From an uncultured Verrucomicrobia subdivision 3 bacterium (GTDB lineage: Bacteria > Verrucomicrobiota > Verrucomicrobiia > Limisphaerales > UBA11358): 64,000 nt of DNA. The notes beneath the pieces are model-generated. The model was not told the origin of the DNA. It saw only the letters and a program-made list of their open reading frames with translations, and did no database searches. Shown one piece after another: positions 1 through 9,837 of this stretch (position 1 is the stretch's first letter; each line of letters begins with the position of its first letter). Location of the stretch: contig CAILMI010000046.1 of the NCBI GenBank assembly GCA_903835255.1, positions 1-64,000 of the forward strand, given 5' to 3'. A program made the position numbers and the translations under genes.

Positions 1-2
1 AT

Positions 3-314
3 GCCGACAGCTTCACCTACACGATCAATGACGGCCACGGCGGCAGCGCCACTAACACGGTGGCTGTCGGCATCCAGGTCGACAATGACCCGAGCCAGAA
101 CCTGACCATTGTGAGCCTGGACAATAATTCAGTTCTCATCCAAGGCAGCGGCATCCCCGGCCGCACGTACCGGATGCAATCCATCGGATCCCTGAGCTCA
201 GTAGACTGGCAAGACGTGACGGACGGCGCCTTGACGGCGGACTCTAACGGCCGGTTCCAGTACACCGATACCGCGGTTAGTTCGCAGCGGTATTATCGCA
301 CGGTCTATCCATAA
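3..314 (+). CDS. C-terminal fragment of a secreted protein (cadherin/Ig-like repeat end plus Verrucomicrobia-type C-terminal beta domain); 5' truncated by window edge
   Basis: Open frame from the window start (ADSFTYTINDGHGGSATNTVAV...) ending ...RYYRTVYP*; the 'SFTYTINDGHGGS' motif is typical of Ig/cadherin-like tandem repeats. Confidence 0.7.
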   Translation, partial: ADSFTYTINDGHGGSATNTVAVGIQVDNDPSQNLTIVSLDNNSVLIQGSGIPGRTYRMQSIGSLSSVDWQDVTDGALTADSNGRFQYTDTAVSSQRYYRTVYP

Positions 315-414
315 GAAAGGTTGCCGCTGTCTGCGGTTCGATCTGCGGGGCTTCATCGGCCAAAAGCTGATGGGGCCCCGCACTCTTTTTAGCCCGATCG
401 AGAAAGGGGGTAAA

Positions 415-545
415 GCCGTTCTTGGCAACTTTGGAACAGGTAGGGCGCGTTGCTCCGTGCGCGCTGTTGTGGTAGCCCCACGCGCGTAGAATGGCAACGG
501 CGGCGGGCAGGGGACTGCCCGCCCTCCCTGCCCGATGTGCCACGG
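415..545 (-). repeat. Dispersed intergenic repeat family A, copy 1
   Basis: Reverse complement reads ...GGGCGGGCAGTCCCCTGCCCGCCGCCGTTGCCATTCTACGCGCGTGGGG...GCGCACGGAGCAACGCGCCCTACCTGTTCCAAAGTTGCCAAGAACGGC, matching copies near 11.9, 18.0, 62.2 and 62.5 kb. Confidence 0.8.
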
Positions 546-550
546 TTAAG

Positions 551-690
551 CCCGAACGCAAAAGTGGGAAGGGGCATCGCGCTGCGATGACCCCGGGCCG
601 TATCGGGTGCAGAAAAGACTTGTGCGGGCGTCCGTTCCGGCACCCTTCCAGACGCCTTCTGAACGGGGACGAAATCAGCGCAGCACGCTG
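551..690 (+). repeat. Dispersed intergenic repeat family B, copy 1
   Basis: CCCGAACGC..AAGTGGGAAGGGGCATCGC..CCCCGGGCCGTATCGGGTGCAGAAAAGACTTGTGC.GGCGTCC..., similar to 8.63-8.77 kb and the reverse complement of 54.43-54.56 kb. Confidence 0.7.
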
Positions 691-813
691 TCGCTGCGAT
701 GAGGGCGAGACCCTGTTTCAGAATTAGGTTTAAGACCAAACCGGAAATCTATTTTATAGCAGCCATAGATGTCTGGTTGCTAATCACGTCTATTTTACCC
801 CAAACCGCTTACT

Positions 814-3800
814 CTATTTTAGGATGTAAAACTCAATCGGGTTGGTGGCACCGTTCGGCAGGTTCAAGGACAGAATGCCTGCGCCATCGCAGGTGCCGAT
901 GCAGTTGGTTTGCCATTGGCTGAATGGCAGCGCCACGTTAGTGCTCTGCAACAACGTCCACACGCCGTCTGGCCCTCCGTTAGTTGCCTGCAAGGTCAAC
1001 GTCGTGCCATTCACGCTGATGCCCTTAAAAACCGCTTTATAGATACCGGTGACATTCAATTGGAGCGTTTTTCCCACGACGCTCAAATTGCCCGTGATAT
1101 GCGGCGGCAGCGTGGCGGTCGAGGGAGGCGTGCCGGAGAGAGTGCCCGTCCAGGTCATCAGCGGATAGGTGCCGGTGCCGGCCGGAAATTGTTCGCCTTC
1201 GATGGTCACCGTCGGGGTGCCATTGAAGTTCACATCGCCAGCGACTACTCCATTACTGCTGACTTGGAGTGGTGCCGCGGTGGTGCTGGGCGCGACGGAT
1301 CCAAAGTTAAAATCCAGCGTCGCATTCGTTCCAGAAAAAGTCATACCGGCACTGGTCCAGCCTAGGGTGTTGTCTGTAATCAATACCCCGAAGACACAGC
1401 CGGCGGTGTTGGCGACCGTCACCACACTGTTGGAGCAACTCGCGCCCGTCACCCCCACCAGCTTGCCAGCCGTGACCGCAGTCGGGCCCGTGTAGGTGCT
1501 GTCGCCGGTCAGCTGAGTCGTGCCGCTGCCTAATTGGTTCACCGCGCCGTTGCCGGTGATTTCAGCCGACAGCGTAATGGCATTGCTCTGGTTGAAATTG
1601 ATCGCGCCCGTGCCTAAGCCGAAGGTGATGGTCGGGCTGATAATCGTTCCCGCCCTGTCGCTGCCACCGAGTGAACCGATGTTCAGTGTGCCCGCAGAGG
1701 TGTTGGTGAGATTGGCGATCTTGATTTCGGTCACCGCGAGGGTTCCGCCATTGGCCACCGTGACCACACCATTCCCTCCGTCCCTAGCGCCAATAGCCAG
1801 CACGCCGTTGTTGGTCCAGAGGGAGCCAGCTCCCGTGATCAAGGCCTCAGTATCTCCGGACTGTTCGACGCATCCGATACCACTCTCCCCAGTGGAGTAG
1901 ACCCTGCCCCCGTCCGAAACCACCATACAGTTGTTGGAGCTTCCGTCGCTGTCGCCGATCCAGATTCCATAGAGACTCAGGGCACCTGCATTGACCGTGA
2001 GCGTCGAAGCGCTGGTCACGGTGAGTGTGTTGGAGGACCCACTATTCTCTCCTAGGGAAAGATAGTCGCCGTTGCCCAAGCAGGTAACCGTGACGCTCGC
2101 GCCGTTGGAGATGGTGAGGGTATTGCCGCCCCCACCGTATCCCACAAAGAGGGCTTTGGTGATACTCAGAGAGGCATTGGATCCCGTCACCAGCACCGAG
2201 TTGTTCGAGGAGTCGGCGCTGAAGCCGACCACTGTGCCATTGGTGCTACCCCCCACCGCCACAGTCGCTCCGTTGGCAACAGCAAGACTGTTGCCGCTCC
2301 CGTCCATGCCGACATACAAAGCGCCTGAATTCGTCCAGAAGGATCCGGCTCCCGCAACGGTCACACTATTACCAAAGGAGTTCGTTGTGGCTCCGATCAT
2401 TGCCGAGTCACTGAAAAGACCTGACCCATTGGTCACAAGCAGCCTATTGGCGGTGGCGGCATAACTTTGGCTGTAGGTTCCCACGGTAAGGGATCCCGCG
2501 TTAGTAAACAGGCACCCGGCGCCGGTGACTGTCACGCTGTTGCTGGACCCGGAGATACCAATGCTCGAGGAAAGTGCCGAGGAGACCGTCGCCCCGTTGC
2601 TGATGACGAGACGGTTGCCACTGCTGACGTTGCCGATCTGGAGTTCCCCCGCTATGAGTTTACTTCCGGGCCCGGTGATGAGCGCCCAGTTATTCGAGGA
2701 AGTGGTCAGCACATCTGAGTTCTTTTTCAAATCCGTTCCGATGATTGTAACAAAGGAGTGTAACTCTCCCTTATTTGTCACTACCAAGGAGTTGCCGCTA
2801 TTCTTATTTCCGACGGTGACAGTTCTGGGGCCGCCCAACTCGTCGGGCGCGAGACCGTCGATCAGGTAAATATCAAAGATTCCACCATTCACCATCAGCT
2901 GCCCCCCATCGACACGATAACCCAAACCGGTATGGCTGATCCCGGTCAAAATCGTGGTGCCGCTTCCATACTGCTGGATCATGGCATAGGAATTCGTGGC
3001 CATCGCCCCTTGGATCGTGCCCGAAATCGTCAGCGTGTCGGACTGGTTCAAGCCCAGGCTGCCTGTTCCCTCGCCGAAGGTAATCAGCGGAATATTAAGG
3101 GTCATGTTAGAGTCGGAGCCGCCCTTGAGTCCGACTTCCACCGTGCCACTGGAGTCGGTTGATCCTGAAATGATAAGGTTGGAGGCGGCGATCATGCCGC
3201 CTGAAGTCATCGTCAATGTTCCCGATCCCGCGACCCCGGCAATCGGGGAAGCTCCAACCCAAATCGAATCGCTGTCGGATAAGGCAGATCCTGCGCCTGA
3301 AACCTGCACAGAGTTAGTGGATCCGCCAAATGAACTGATATACGTTTTGGATGCAAATATTTTGGCGCCGTTCGTAATGAGGAGTCTATTATTGCTTCCG
3401 CTGTAACCCACATAGAGATTCGCGCTGTTACTCCAGACTGAGTTGCTTCCCGTAACCTGAACCAAGTTATTCGAGGAGTATGAATCGTATCCGATGAACC
3501 CGGAACTGCCGGCCACCATGGCACCGCTGGCAATGACCAGGGTGTTGTCCGATCCAAAATTTCCCAAATATAAATTCTGTGAGTTTGTCAGCAGGGTGTT
3601 TGCATTCGTGATTGTGAGGAAATTATTGGAATCATTGGCTGCGTTTCCGACATAGGTATAGGCGTAACTGTTAATGCCGTTAGTCAGGGAGAGCGTGGCT
3701 CCGTTGGTGACATTGAGATTGGCAATCGATCCGGGGATCATCTCGGCGGTGGCAGCCGGAGATCCGGATGCAACGCCATTCGTCGTGTAAGTGTTCAAGG

Positions 3801-4605
3801 ACATTAAGGAGTTGCTGGCATTGCCGGTGATATCACCAAAGAGACTCGTCTCCACTCCTGTCTGGGTGTTGAGAAGTCCTAGGATCAGATTTCCCTCAGG
3901 AGTCACGGAGCCGATGAGGGTGAACGCCCCATTTGTCGTACCGCTCCCAGCACCCCAAAAATAACCGTTATTGTAGATGCTGACCGAGAAAGTGCCGCTT
4001 CCATTCGCGCCAAAAAGACTGGGATCTAAAAGATTCCATGTTGTCCCCTGAATCCATTCCCAGTTGGTTGATAGGAGTGACGCATTCGTTGGGGTGTTCG
4101 TGGGGTAGGCGGCATTCGTATAGGAGGCCATATAGGCCCAATGAGTGATATTCTGTGCCGAGGCGGTTTTAGAGATCATTTGCATCTCGATGAAATCAGT
4201 CCCGCCGACATTGCGGTAGTTGCCCAGTGCAATGGTGATATCCCCATTTGTCTGGTAAAAATTTATGAGAACCTCTCCGGCCGTATTGATCACTCCATTC
4301 ATCGCTGTGTTGGAGGCCATTAAAGGAGGATTCATCCCGGAGATGGGAATGGTGAGTGATTGCGAAGAAGTCCCTGTAAAAATCCCATTTACACAATGAG
4401 TGATATTCCAAAGTGTTTGATCCCCTACCTGAACGTTTTCTGTCAAATTCGAGGTGGAGGTGATGTACGCCAGCATATTCTGAGTGGGAACAAACCATTG
4501 GGAACCGGTGAGCAGGCCGTCCCAATTGGTGGATTGGGAGAATCCCCGGCTGTCCAGCAGCATCAGGAGAATAATAAGAATTGGAGGAAATGATCTGTGT
4601 TTCAA
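814..4605 (-). CDS. Large secreted beta-helix / autotransporter-associated beta-strand repeat protein
   Basis: 1263 aa; signal-peptide-like N-terminus (TTG start in ORF track); tandem repeats of type VTGAGSxWTNSGxLYVGxxGSxNxLxVxNGAxV; 'GNGAVNQLGSGTTQLTGDSTYTGPTAVTAGKL' resembles the autotransporter-associated beta-strand repeat. Confidence 0.8.
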   Translation of the reverse strand: MKHRSFPPILIILLMLLDSRGFSQSTNWDGLLTGSQWFVPTQNMLAYITSTSNLTENVQVGDQTLWNITHCVNGIFTGTSSQSLTIPISGMNPPLMASNTAMNGVINTAGEVLINFYQTNGDITIALGNYRNVGGTDFIEMQMISKTASAQNITHWAYMASYTNAAYPTNTPTNASLLSTNWEWIQGTTWNLLDPSLFGANGSGTFSVSIYNNGYFWGAGSGTTNGAFTLIGSVTPEGNLILGLLNTQTGVETSLFGDITGNASNSLMSLNTYTTNGVASGSPAATAEMIPGSIANLNVTNGATLSLTNGINSYAYTYVGNAANDSNNFLTITNANTLLTNSQNLYLGNFGSDNTLVIASGAMVAGSSGFIGYDSYSSNNLVQVTGSNSVWSNSANLYVGYSGSNNRLLITNGAKIFASKTYISSFGGSTNSVQVSGAGSALSDSDSIWVGASPIAGVAGSGTLTMTSGGMIAASNLIISGSTDSSGTVEVGLKGGSDSNMTLNIPLITFGEGTGSLGLNQSDTLTISGTIQGAMATNSYAMIQQYGSGTTILTGISHTGLGYRVDGGQLMVNGGIFDIYLIDGLAPDELGGPRTVTVGNKNSGNSLVVTNKGELHSFVTIIGTDLKKNSDVLTTSSNNWALITGPGSKLIAGELQIGNVSSGNRLVISNGATVSSALSSSIGISGSSNSVTVTGAGCLFTNAGSLTVGTYSQSYAATANRLLVTNGSGLFSDSAMIGATTNSFGNSVTVAGAGSFWTNSGALYVGMDGSGNSLAVANGATVAVGGSTNGTVVGFSADSSNNSVLVTGSNASLSITKALFVGYGGGGNTLTISNGASVTVTCLGNGDYLSLGENSGSSNTLTVTSASTLTVNAGALSLYGIWIGDSDGSSNNCMVVSDGGRVYSTGESGIGCVEQSGDTEALITGAGSLWTNNGVLAIGARDGGNGVVTVANGGTLAVTEIKIANLTNTSAGTLNIGSLGGSDRAGTIISPTITFGLGTGAINFNQSNAITLSAEITGNGAVNQLGSGTTQLTGDSTYTGPTAVTAGKLVGVTGASCSNSVVTVANTAGCVFGVLITDNTLGWTSAGMTFSGTNATLDFNFGSVAPSTTAAPLQVSSNGVVAGDVNFNGTPTVTIEGEQFPAGTGTYPLMTWTGTLSGTPPSTATLPPHITGNLSVVGKTLQLNVTGIYKAVFKGISVNGTTLTLQATNGGPDGVWTLLQSTNVALPFSQWQTNCIGTCDGAGILSLNLPNGATNPIEFYILK

Positions 4606-4757
4606 ATTTTTTCGGGTTGCCTTAAGGGGATTTATTTTAGCACGTAGGGATCTTAAAAGATCAGTCTTCTGTAACCACGCGCTCCCCTAATGCCTGTTCC
4701 AGAACATCCGGGTCAGTGGATGAGTCATCGGTTTGATAAAATAGAGTGGGTTTTAGG

Positions 4758-7388
4758 CTACTTCCGCTTGCCTGCCGGATTAATTTGAAACGTGTTTCGG
4801 AAGTAGTCATTGACGATTTGAGTAGATCCGTTCGCCGTCAGCACGAGATCCCGGGTCAGCCGGCGCGCCGCATAAGTCCAGCCCGACGGCAGGTAATCCC
4901 ATGGGCCAAGGAACTCCAGGTTGTTAAGGGTGATCGAGGGTTCAATCTGCTGCGAATAGGACTGCATCACGTAGACATTGCCTTCCGGGTCGGTCAGTTC
5001 ATAAACCAGCAGGCCCTTGTGGAACGTGTACTGAGTATTCCGCTGCACCGTGTTGACCACGTAGGGATCACTGCCGATGGTTGGGTTCCCCACCGCGGTC
5101 TGCAACTGGCCCGCGAGCCCAAATTGAATGTCGCCCACTGTCAATTCGTCACCCGACGCCGTCAGACCCCCGAGCGTGGTGAGGTTGTCCAGCACCCAGT
5201 GGCGCGGCCCGTTGACCGTGGCGCCGACGCAGTTGCTTCCGTAGGCCAAGTTGTAGGCGTTAATGACTTGCTGTTCCGTGATCTGGGCGAAATCTTTGGG
5301 GACAATGGGCCCGTAGGGAAGAGAGTTGAAGATATGCTCGGTCAAGATACCCTCGGAAACGGTGTCGGGAATGACCTCGCCATAGGGATAATCACGGAGC
5401 TCCTGCTGGGGAGGGGTCACTTGGGTTATATAGCTGTTTTCAAGCGAGAGATTTCCAGTGATACAAAAAATGCCGAGCGCATAGTCCTGGTAAACCGTGT
5501 TGCCGGTCGTGATAAAGCTGCCGGGATAATCCAGCGGCGTCCAGGTGGCCGGGCCGAATCCATTGCTGGTCCGGTCAACCGAGACAAATGCAGCCCCGTT
5601 TGCGGTTGTGGCAATCAAATTATAGCCGCCGTCCCGACCCGTAATGCCCTCAAAATGGGTAAAGCCCGATGCGTTGGTGTCAGTCAAAAAGGTGAGGTTC
5701 GTAAACTGGCCGCTGTCGCTGAAATAATCGACCAGAAACGCGGTGTTGGTTCCGTATGCGGTGGCCCCGCCCGCAATGGTGTACGAGGGGCTGTTGCTGC
5801 CGTTTTGCCAGATACCATAGGCGGTGGTGCCGGCGGGCGCGGTTCCCGAATTAGTGGGTCCAAAAATTGTCCAGGTGGCGGTCGCAATATTATAAAGAAA
5901 GGCGTTCCCGGTATCAGCCAAGGGAATGGGTGAAACGGCATTGGTGGTAAGGTCAAAATTGCCCACAACCAGATTGCCCATGGTGCTGTGGGGAATGGTG
6001 TTGGCCACGGTGGCGCCGACCTCCGTCAGGTTGGTGGCGGGAACGTCTATCTGCGTCCAGGTTCCATTTTTGCCGTTCAGCGGACCCGTGTAGATCAACC
6101 CATGGTTCAGGATGTTAGCCTGACTCTGGGCATATTGATAACTGCCCACGATCCGGATTTTCCCGGCACCCAAACTGCTATCGAACAAGGCGGTGTTGGG
6201 GCCGTAATAGAGCGAGCTGGTCACCGTCTGCCCGCTGAATTTGGGTTCGACCCTAAAATATTTCCCCTTGCCACTGTCCAGGGAACCGAGCCACCACATG
6301 CCCTGGACCGCAGCGTTCCTGAGATAACTTCCTGTGAGCACTACCTGCTTGTCGTTATACCCGCGAACACCCGTGACCGATTCATTTTTTTTCAAAATCG
6401 TGCTGTAGATATTTTGGGTGACGGGATTGGTCTGGATGAGCGTGGCGTAGCTGAAATCCGCAAGACCATTGCTGCCTCGGGGATAGGCGGCATAGACCAT
6501 GCGCCATGCGCTCCCCGGTTGGGCTTTCGCCACGGATCCGCAACGGTTATAGATTGTCCCATCCATGCCAGTAAATACGATATAAAGGCTGCCATCGGCT
6601 GCAATCGTGCCACTCACCCAGAAATCGTTTGTACCGGTGCTCGATCCGAAGAAATAGCCCGCCACCACATCGTGGATTTGAAAAGTTTGCGCCGGGTCAT
6701 CTTGGACGGACCATTCGGTGTTTAACACCCAGGACCATTTCCCCGACCGCAGATCAAAGCCGGCGACGGCCGGATCAAAGGCCGGAAGCTGTTTCCCGGG
6801 TGCCAGCTTGGTCATGTTGGCCCATTGCAGCAGGTAGGGGGCTTTTTCAAGGTTGATGGGATTTTCCGGCAGGATGGTTTGCATCGTCATGCGCCATTGC
6901 CCGGCGAGAAAAATCATATGGCCCCTCGCATAATTGGTCATTGCCGCGATGGCGTTGGTGATTCCTCCCACCACAAAATTCTGGGCCGGGGTATCGATGG
7001 TCATGTCAATTACGCCTGCAGGGCTGATGGTGCCGCTCATGGTCGAGCCGACGGGCTCGGGGAGCGGTGCCCAGCCATCGGGGGTGAGCTTAGCCACGTT
7101 CACCACCGTCGGGCCCTGAAAAGCCCCATTCACACAGGTGAATTGATAATAATTCCGGAAAGCAACCCGGGAATGATCCGCACTATCCCGGCCCGTAATG
7201 TAGGCGGTCATCTGCAACGGCGGAACATACCAGGTGGCCGACTGTCCGCCCGGTCCGCCCACGATGGGATCCCAAAAACTGGCCTCCCCCGTAACCGGCT
7301 GCGCTAACAGCGTCATGGCCATCGGGGAGCCTATATTAAGAACCAGCAGCAGCGCTCCGAGGATGAGGCGGGGGAATTTGGTTTTCAT
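4758..7388 (-). CDS. Large secreted protein of unknown function; N-terminal module shared with the adjacent 814..4605 protein
   Basis: Start at internal ATG (MKTKFPRLILGALLLVLNIGSPMAMTLLAQP, signal peptide); 'WYVPPLQMTAYIT...FTCVNGAFQG' parallels 'WFVPTQNMLAYIT...ITHCVNGIFTG' in the neighbour. Confidence 0.75.
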   Translation of the reverse strand: MKTKFPRLILGALLLVLNIGSPMAMTLLAQPVTGEASFWDPIVGGPGGQSATWYVPPLQMTAYITGRDSADHSRVAFRNYYQFTCVNGAFQGPTVVNVAKLTPDGWAPLPEPVGSTMSGTISPAGVIDMTIDTPAQNFVVGGITNAIAAMTNYARGHMIFLAGQWRMTMQTILPENPINLEKAPYLLQWANMTKLAPGKQLPAFDPAVAGFDLRSGKWSWVLNTEWSVQDDPAQTFQIHDVVAGYFFGSSTGTNDFWVSGTIAADGSLYIVFTGMDGTIYNRCGSVAKAQPGSAWRMVYAAYPRGSNGLADFSYATLIQTNPVTQNIYSTILKKNESVTGVRGYNDKQVVLTGSYLRNAAVQGMWWLGSLDSGKGKYFRVEPKFSGQTVTSSLYYGPNTALFDSSLGAGKIRIVGSYQYAQSQANILNHGLIYTGPLNGKNGTWTQIDVPATNLTEVGATVANTIPHSTMGNLVVGNFDLTTNAVSPIPLADTGNAFLYNIATATWTIFGPTNSGTAPAGTTAYGIWQNGSNSPSYTIAGGATAYGTNTAFLVDYFSDSGQFTNLTFLTDTNASGFTHFEGITGRDGGYNLIATTANGAAFVSVDRTSNGFGPATWTPLDYPGSFITTGNTVYQDYALGIFCITGNLSLENSYITQVTPPQQELRDYPYGEVIPDTVSEGILTEHIFNSLPYGPIVPKDFAQITEQQVINAYNLAYGSNCVGATVNGPRHWVLDNLTTLGGLTASGDELTVGDIQFGLAGQLQTAVGNPTIGSDPYVVNTVQRNTQYTFHKGLLVYELTDPEGNVYVMQSYSQQIEPSITLNNLEFLGPWDYLPSGWTYAARRLTRDLVLTANGSTQIVNDYFRNTFQINPAGKRK

Positions 7389-7572
7389 GGATTTTATATT
7401 TTCCGCTATTCTGCACCGGGCTGGCGGTGACATCGATATGCCCTTTCAACCGATTTTTTTGTTAATCTTATAAACTGGATTATTTTTTCAAACTGTAAAC
7501 AAAAAACCCGCCCGGTAGCGATGGGGACGGATTCAAACGGAGGGCTTCCCTGGAGGTTTTTTCCCCCGGCTT

Positions 7573-8613
7573 TCAGCGGGGTTCAGCGGTGTCAGAAAAC
7601 CGGCTGGCCTGCTGCAGCAGCACCGCGACTTTCTCGGCGATGATTTTCTCGCAGCGGTCCACCTCCTCGCGGCGGAGATTCAGGTAGCCGTCGGCAATCC
7701 CCTGCAGGTCGTCCACGTTGTAGAGATAGACGTTGTCGAGAGCGCCCACCGCAGGATCGATGTCGCGCGGCACGGCGATGTCAATGAGCAGCAGGGGCCG
7801 GCGCTTGCGACGTCGCATCAAGGGCTCTAGCCGGGCGCGGTCGAGCAGGTGATGGTCCGCGGCAGTGCTACTGATGGCGATGTCCACCTGCTCTAGCGCC
7901 TCGGTCCAGTGTTCAAAGGGGACGGCGCGACCGCCCAGGGCGGCGGCGAGGGCGGCAGCGCGTTCAGGCGAGCGGTTGGAGACCACCACGCCGCGCGCGC
8001 CGCGCGACAGGAGGGCGCGAGCGGTTTTCTCCCCTGTCTCCCCGGCCCCGATCACCAGCACCTCATGATCGGCGAGCGAGCTGAAGATCTTCTCCGCGAG
8101 CTCCACGGCGGCGGACATGACGGACACGCTGCCGCGCTGGATGTTTGTGGTGGTGCGGATGTGCTTGGCCACATTGAAGGCGCGCTGGAAGGCTCGGTTC
8201 AGGCGCGCGCCGGTGTGCTGGTGCGCGCTGGCCATTTCGTAGGCTTGCTTGAGCTGGCCGAAAATCTCCGTTTCCCCAAGGACCATGGAATCCAGCCCGC
8301 TGGCGACCTTGAACAGATGATGAAGGCTGTGCGGTTCGGCCAGAGCGTAGAGTTCATCGCCGAGCGCCTCGCCGTAGGCATGGTACGCGACCAGGAATTT
8401 CTTAAATTCCCCAAAGGCCTCCGCCGGGGGCAGCGGGGTGGCGGCGTAAATCTCCACCCGGTTACAGGTGGAGAGAATGGCGGCCTCGGTGGCCAGTCCC
8501 GAGGTGCGCAGGGCTTGTAGGGCGCCGGGAATGGCATGGCTGGCAAAGGCGAAGCGTTCCCGGAGCGCTACGGGCGCGGAGCGATGGCTCAAACCGATGA
8601 CAACAACGCTCAT
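7573..8613 (-). CDS. hemA: Glutamyl-tRNA reductase
   Basis: MSVVVIGLSHRSAPVALRERFAF..., STCNRVEIYA, GLDSMVLGETEIFGQLKQAY, VIGAGETGEKTARALLSRGARGVVVSNRS. Confidence 0.95.
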   Translation of the reverse strand: MSVVVIGLSHRSAPVALRERFAFASHAIPGALQALRTSGLATEAAILSTCNRVEIYAATPLPPAEAFGEFKKFLVAYHAYGEALGDELYALAEPHSLHHLFKVASGLDSMVLGETEIFGQLKQAYEMASAHQHTGARLNRAFQRAFNVAKHIRTTTNIQRGSVSVMSAAVELAEKIFSSLADHEVLVIGAGETGEKTARALLSRGARGVVVSNRSPERAAALAAALGGRAVPFEHWTEALEQVDIAISSTAADHHLLDRARLEPLMRRRKRRPLLLIDIAVPRDIDPAVGALDNVYLYNVDDLQGIADGYLNLRREEVDRCEKIIAEKVAVLLQQASRFSDTAEPR

Positions 8614-8628
8614 GCGGGAAAAAATTTG

Positions 8629-8770
8629 AATCCGAACGCCGAAGAGGGTAGAGGCATCGCTCCACAATGCCCCCGAGCCGTATCTGGCGCGGAAGGGACT
8701 TGTGCCGGCGTCCAACCCCTTCCTGACGCCCGCGGAATGCGGGCGAGGTCAGCGCAGGGCTCTGCCCCAT
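8629..8770 (+). repeat. Dispersed intergenic repeat family B, copy 2 (immediately upstream of hemA)
   Basis: TCCGAACGCCGAAGAGGGTAGAGGCATCGC...CCCGAGCCGTATCTGGCGCGGAAGGGACTTGTGCCGGCGTCC...CCTGACGCCCGCGGAATGCGGGCGAGGTCAGCGCAGGGC. Confidence 0.75.
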
Positions 8771-8794
8771 ATTCTGGCTGTATACGGTGGTTCA

Positions 8795-9643
8795 TCACGG
8801 TGAGGCAGGGTCACCGGAAACTCCCGGCTGGTGCAGGGCAGAAACGAGGTTGGTCAGCCAGAAGGTCAGCAGCAGGGCGGAAAACAGGATGATGATCCCA
8901 AGCGCAAATCGGCGGCCCGTCCGCCCAAAAAAACGATAGGCCACCAGCGACTCCAGGTAGGCCAGCCAGAGCAGCGCGGACCAGACGACTTTGGCGTCGG
9001 AGAAATAGGGTCTGCCGTGCGGCCGCGGCAGCTGCCATCCGGCCACTAGTCCGAGGGTCAGCAATAAAAAACCTGCCGCCACCAGCCGGAACGTGATGAG
9101 TTCCACCCGCTGGATGGAGGGGAGCAGCGACAGCATGGCGCGGAGCTTGTGGAAACGAAGGTCATGCCGCTGCATCAGGAACATCCCGGCGGCCACCGCG
9201 GCCAGGCCGAAGGCCCCGTAGGATTGCAGGATGGTGGCCGCGTGCAGGCTGCGGAGCGCGCCGGAGAACTCCGGCTTGGCCCCGTGCGGCGGGTCAAGCG
9301 AAGGCATCAGCGCAAACACGCCCACAGTGAAGAGCACTGGAGCGGTGAAGGCGGCCAGGAACTTGAAGCGGGGCAGCAGGGAATAAACCAGGCAGGCCAG
9401 CCCCAGCGCCCAGAGCAGGAAAGTCGTGGCCTCATAGAGGTTGTTGATAGGGCAGACCTCCAAAGTCATTCCCCGCCGGGTAATGGACAAAGTATGAAAG
9501 GCCACCCCCGTCGCGAGCAGGAAGTAGTTCACCCACTCGTCCCGGCGAAATCCCCGGCGCCATAGAAAGACCGAGTACAGGGTGCTCAAGCCGTATAACA
9601 TCACAGCGAGCAGAAAACAGTGGCGGTCAGTGAATCCAAACAC
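8795..9643 (-). CDS. Cytochrome c assembly / HemX-CcsA-like membrane protein
   Basis: Multiple TM segments; CPINNLYEATTFLLWALG; 'LGLVAGWQLPRPHGRPYFSDAKVVWSALLWLAYLESLVAYRF' typical of the cytochrome c assembly family; adjacent to hemA. Confidence 0.8.
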   Translation of the reverse strand: MFGFTDRHCFLLAVMLYGLSTLYSVFLWRRGFRRDEWVNYFLLATGVAFHTLSITRRGMTLEVCPINNLYEATTFLLWALGLACLVYSLLPRFKFLAAFTAPVLFTVGVFALMPSLDPPHGAKPEFSGALRSLHAATILQSYGAFGLAAVAAGMFLMQRHDLRFHKLRAMLSLLPSIQRVELITFRLVAAGFLLLTLGLVAGWQLPRPHGRPYFSDAKVVWSALLWLAYLESLVAYRFFGRTGRRFALGIIILFSALLLTFWLTNLVSALHQPGVSGDPASP

Positions 9644-9747
9644 GGCGACAGATTAAACCACGAGGCAAAACCGGCAAGCGGCAAGTTCCCGGGTATTTCT
9701 AGCGGCAGGTAAGGAGGCCTGGCGCTACGACGGCAGATTGCACCGCC

Positions 9748-9837
9748 GGCGCCGTTTTATGAGCGGGTTTCACTTAATGACAGCAGTATCCCGGCTCAGT
9801 TTTTCTCCTTGGCGTCCTTAGCGCCTTGGCGGTTCAA
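9748..9837 (+). repeat. Dispersed intergenic repeat family C, copy 1
   Basis: GGCGCCGTTTTATGAGCGGGTTTC...CCTTGGCGTCCTTAGCGCCTTGGCGGTTC; matches reverse complement at 17.86-17.95 kb and direct at 62.86-62.95 kb. Confidence 0.75.

Noticed and set aside
198-739. Several overlapping minus-strand ORFs (198..497, 277..561, 389..739)
   Set aside because: They lie in repeat families A/B. Similar peptides (e.g. 'TARTEQRALPVPKLPR') recur at 12 kb because the DNA repeat is shared, not because a protein is conserved.
4746-5933. 395-aa ORF on + strand
   Set aside because: Antisense to the well-supported secreted protein 4758..7388; composition is that of a shadow ORF with no recognisable domain.
5988-6725. 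245-aa ORF on + strand
   Set aside because: Antisense of 4758..7388; no recognisable protein features.
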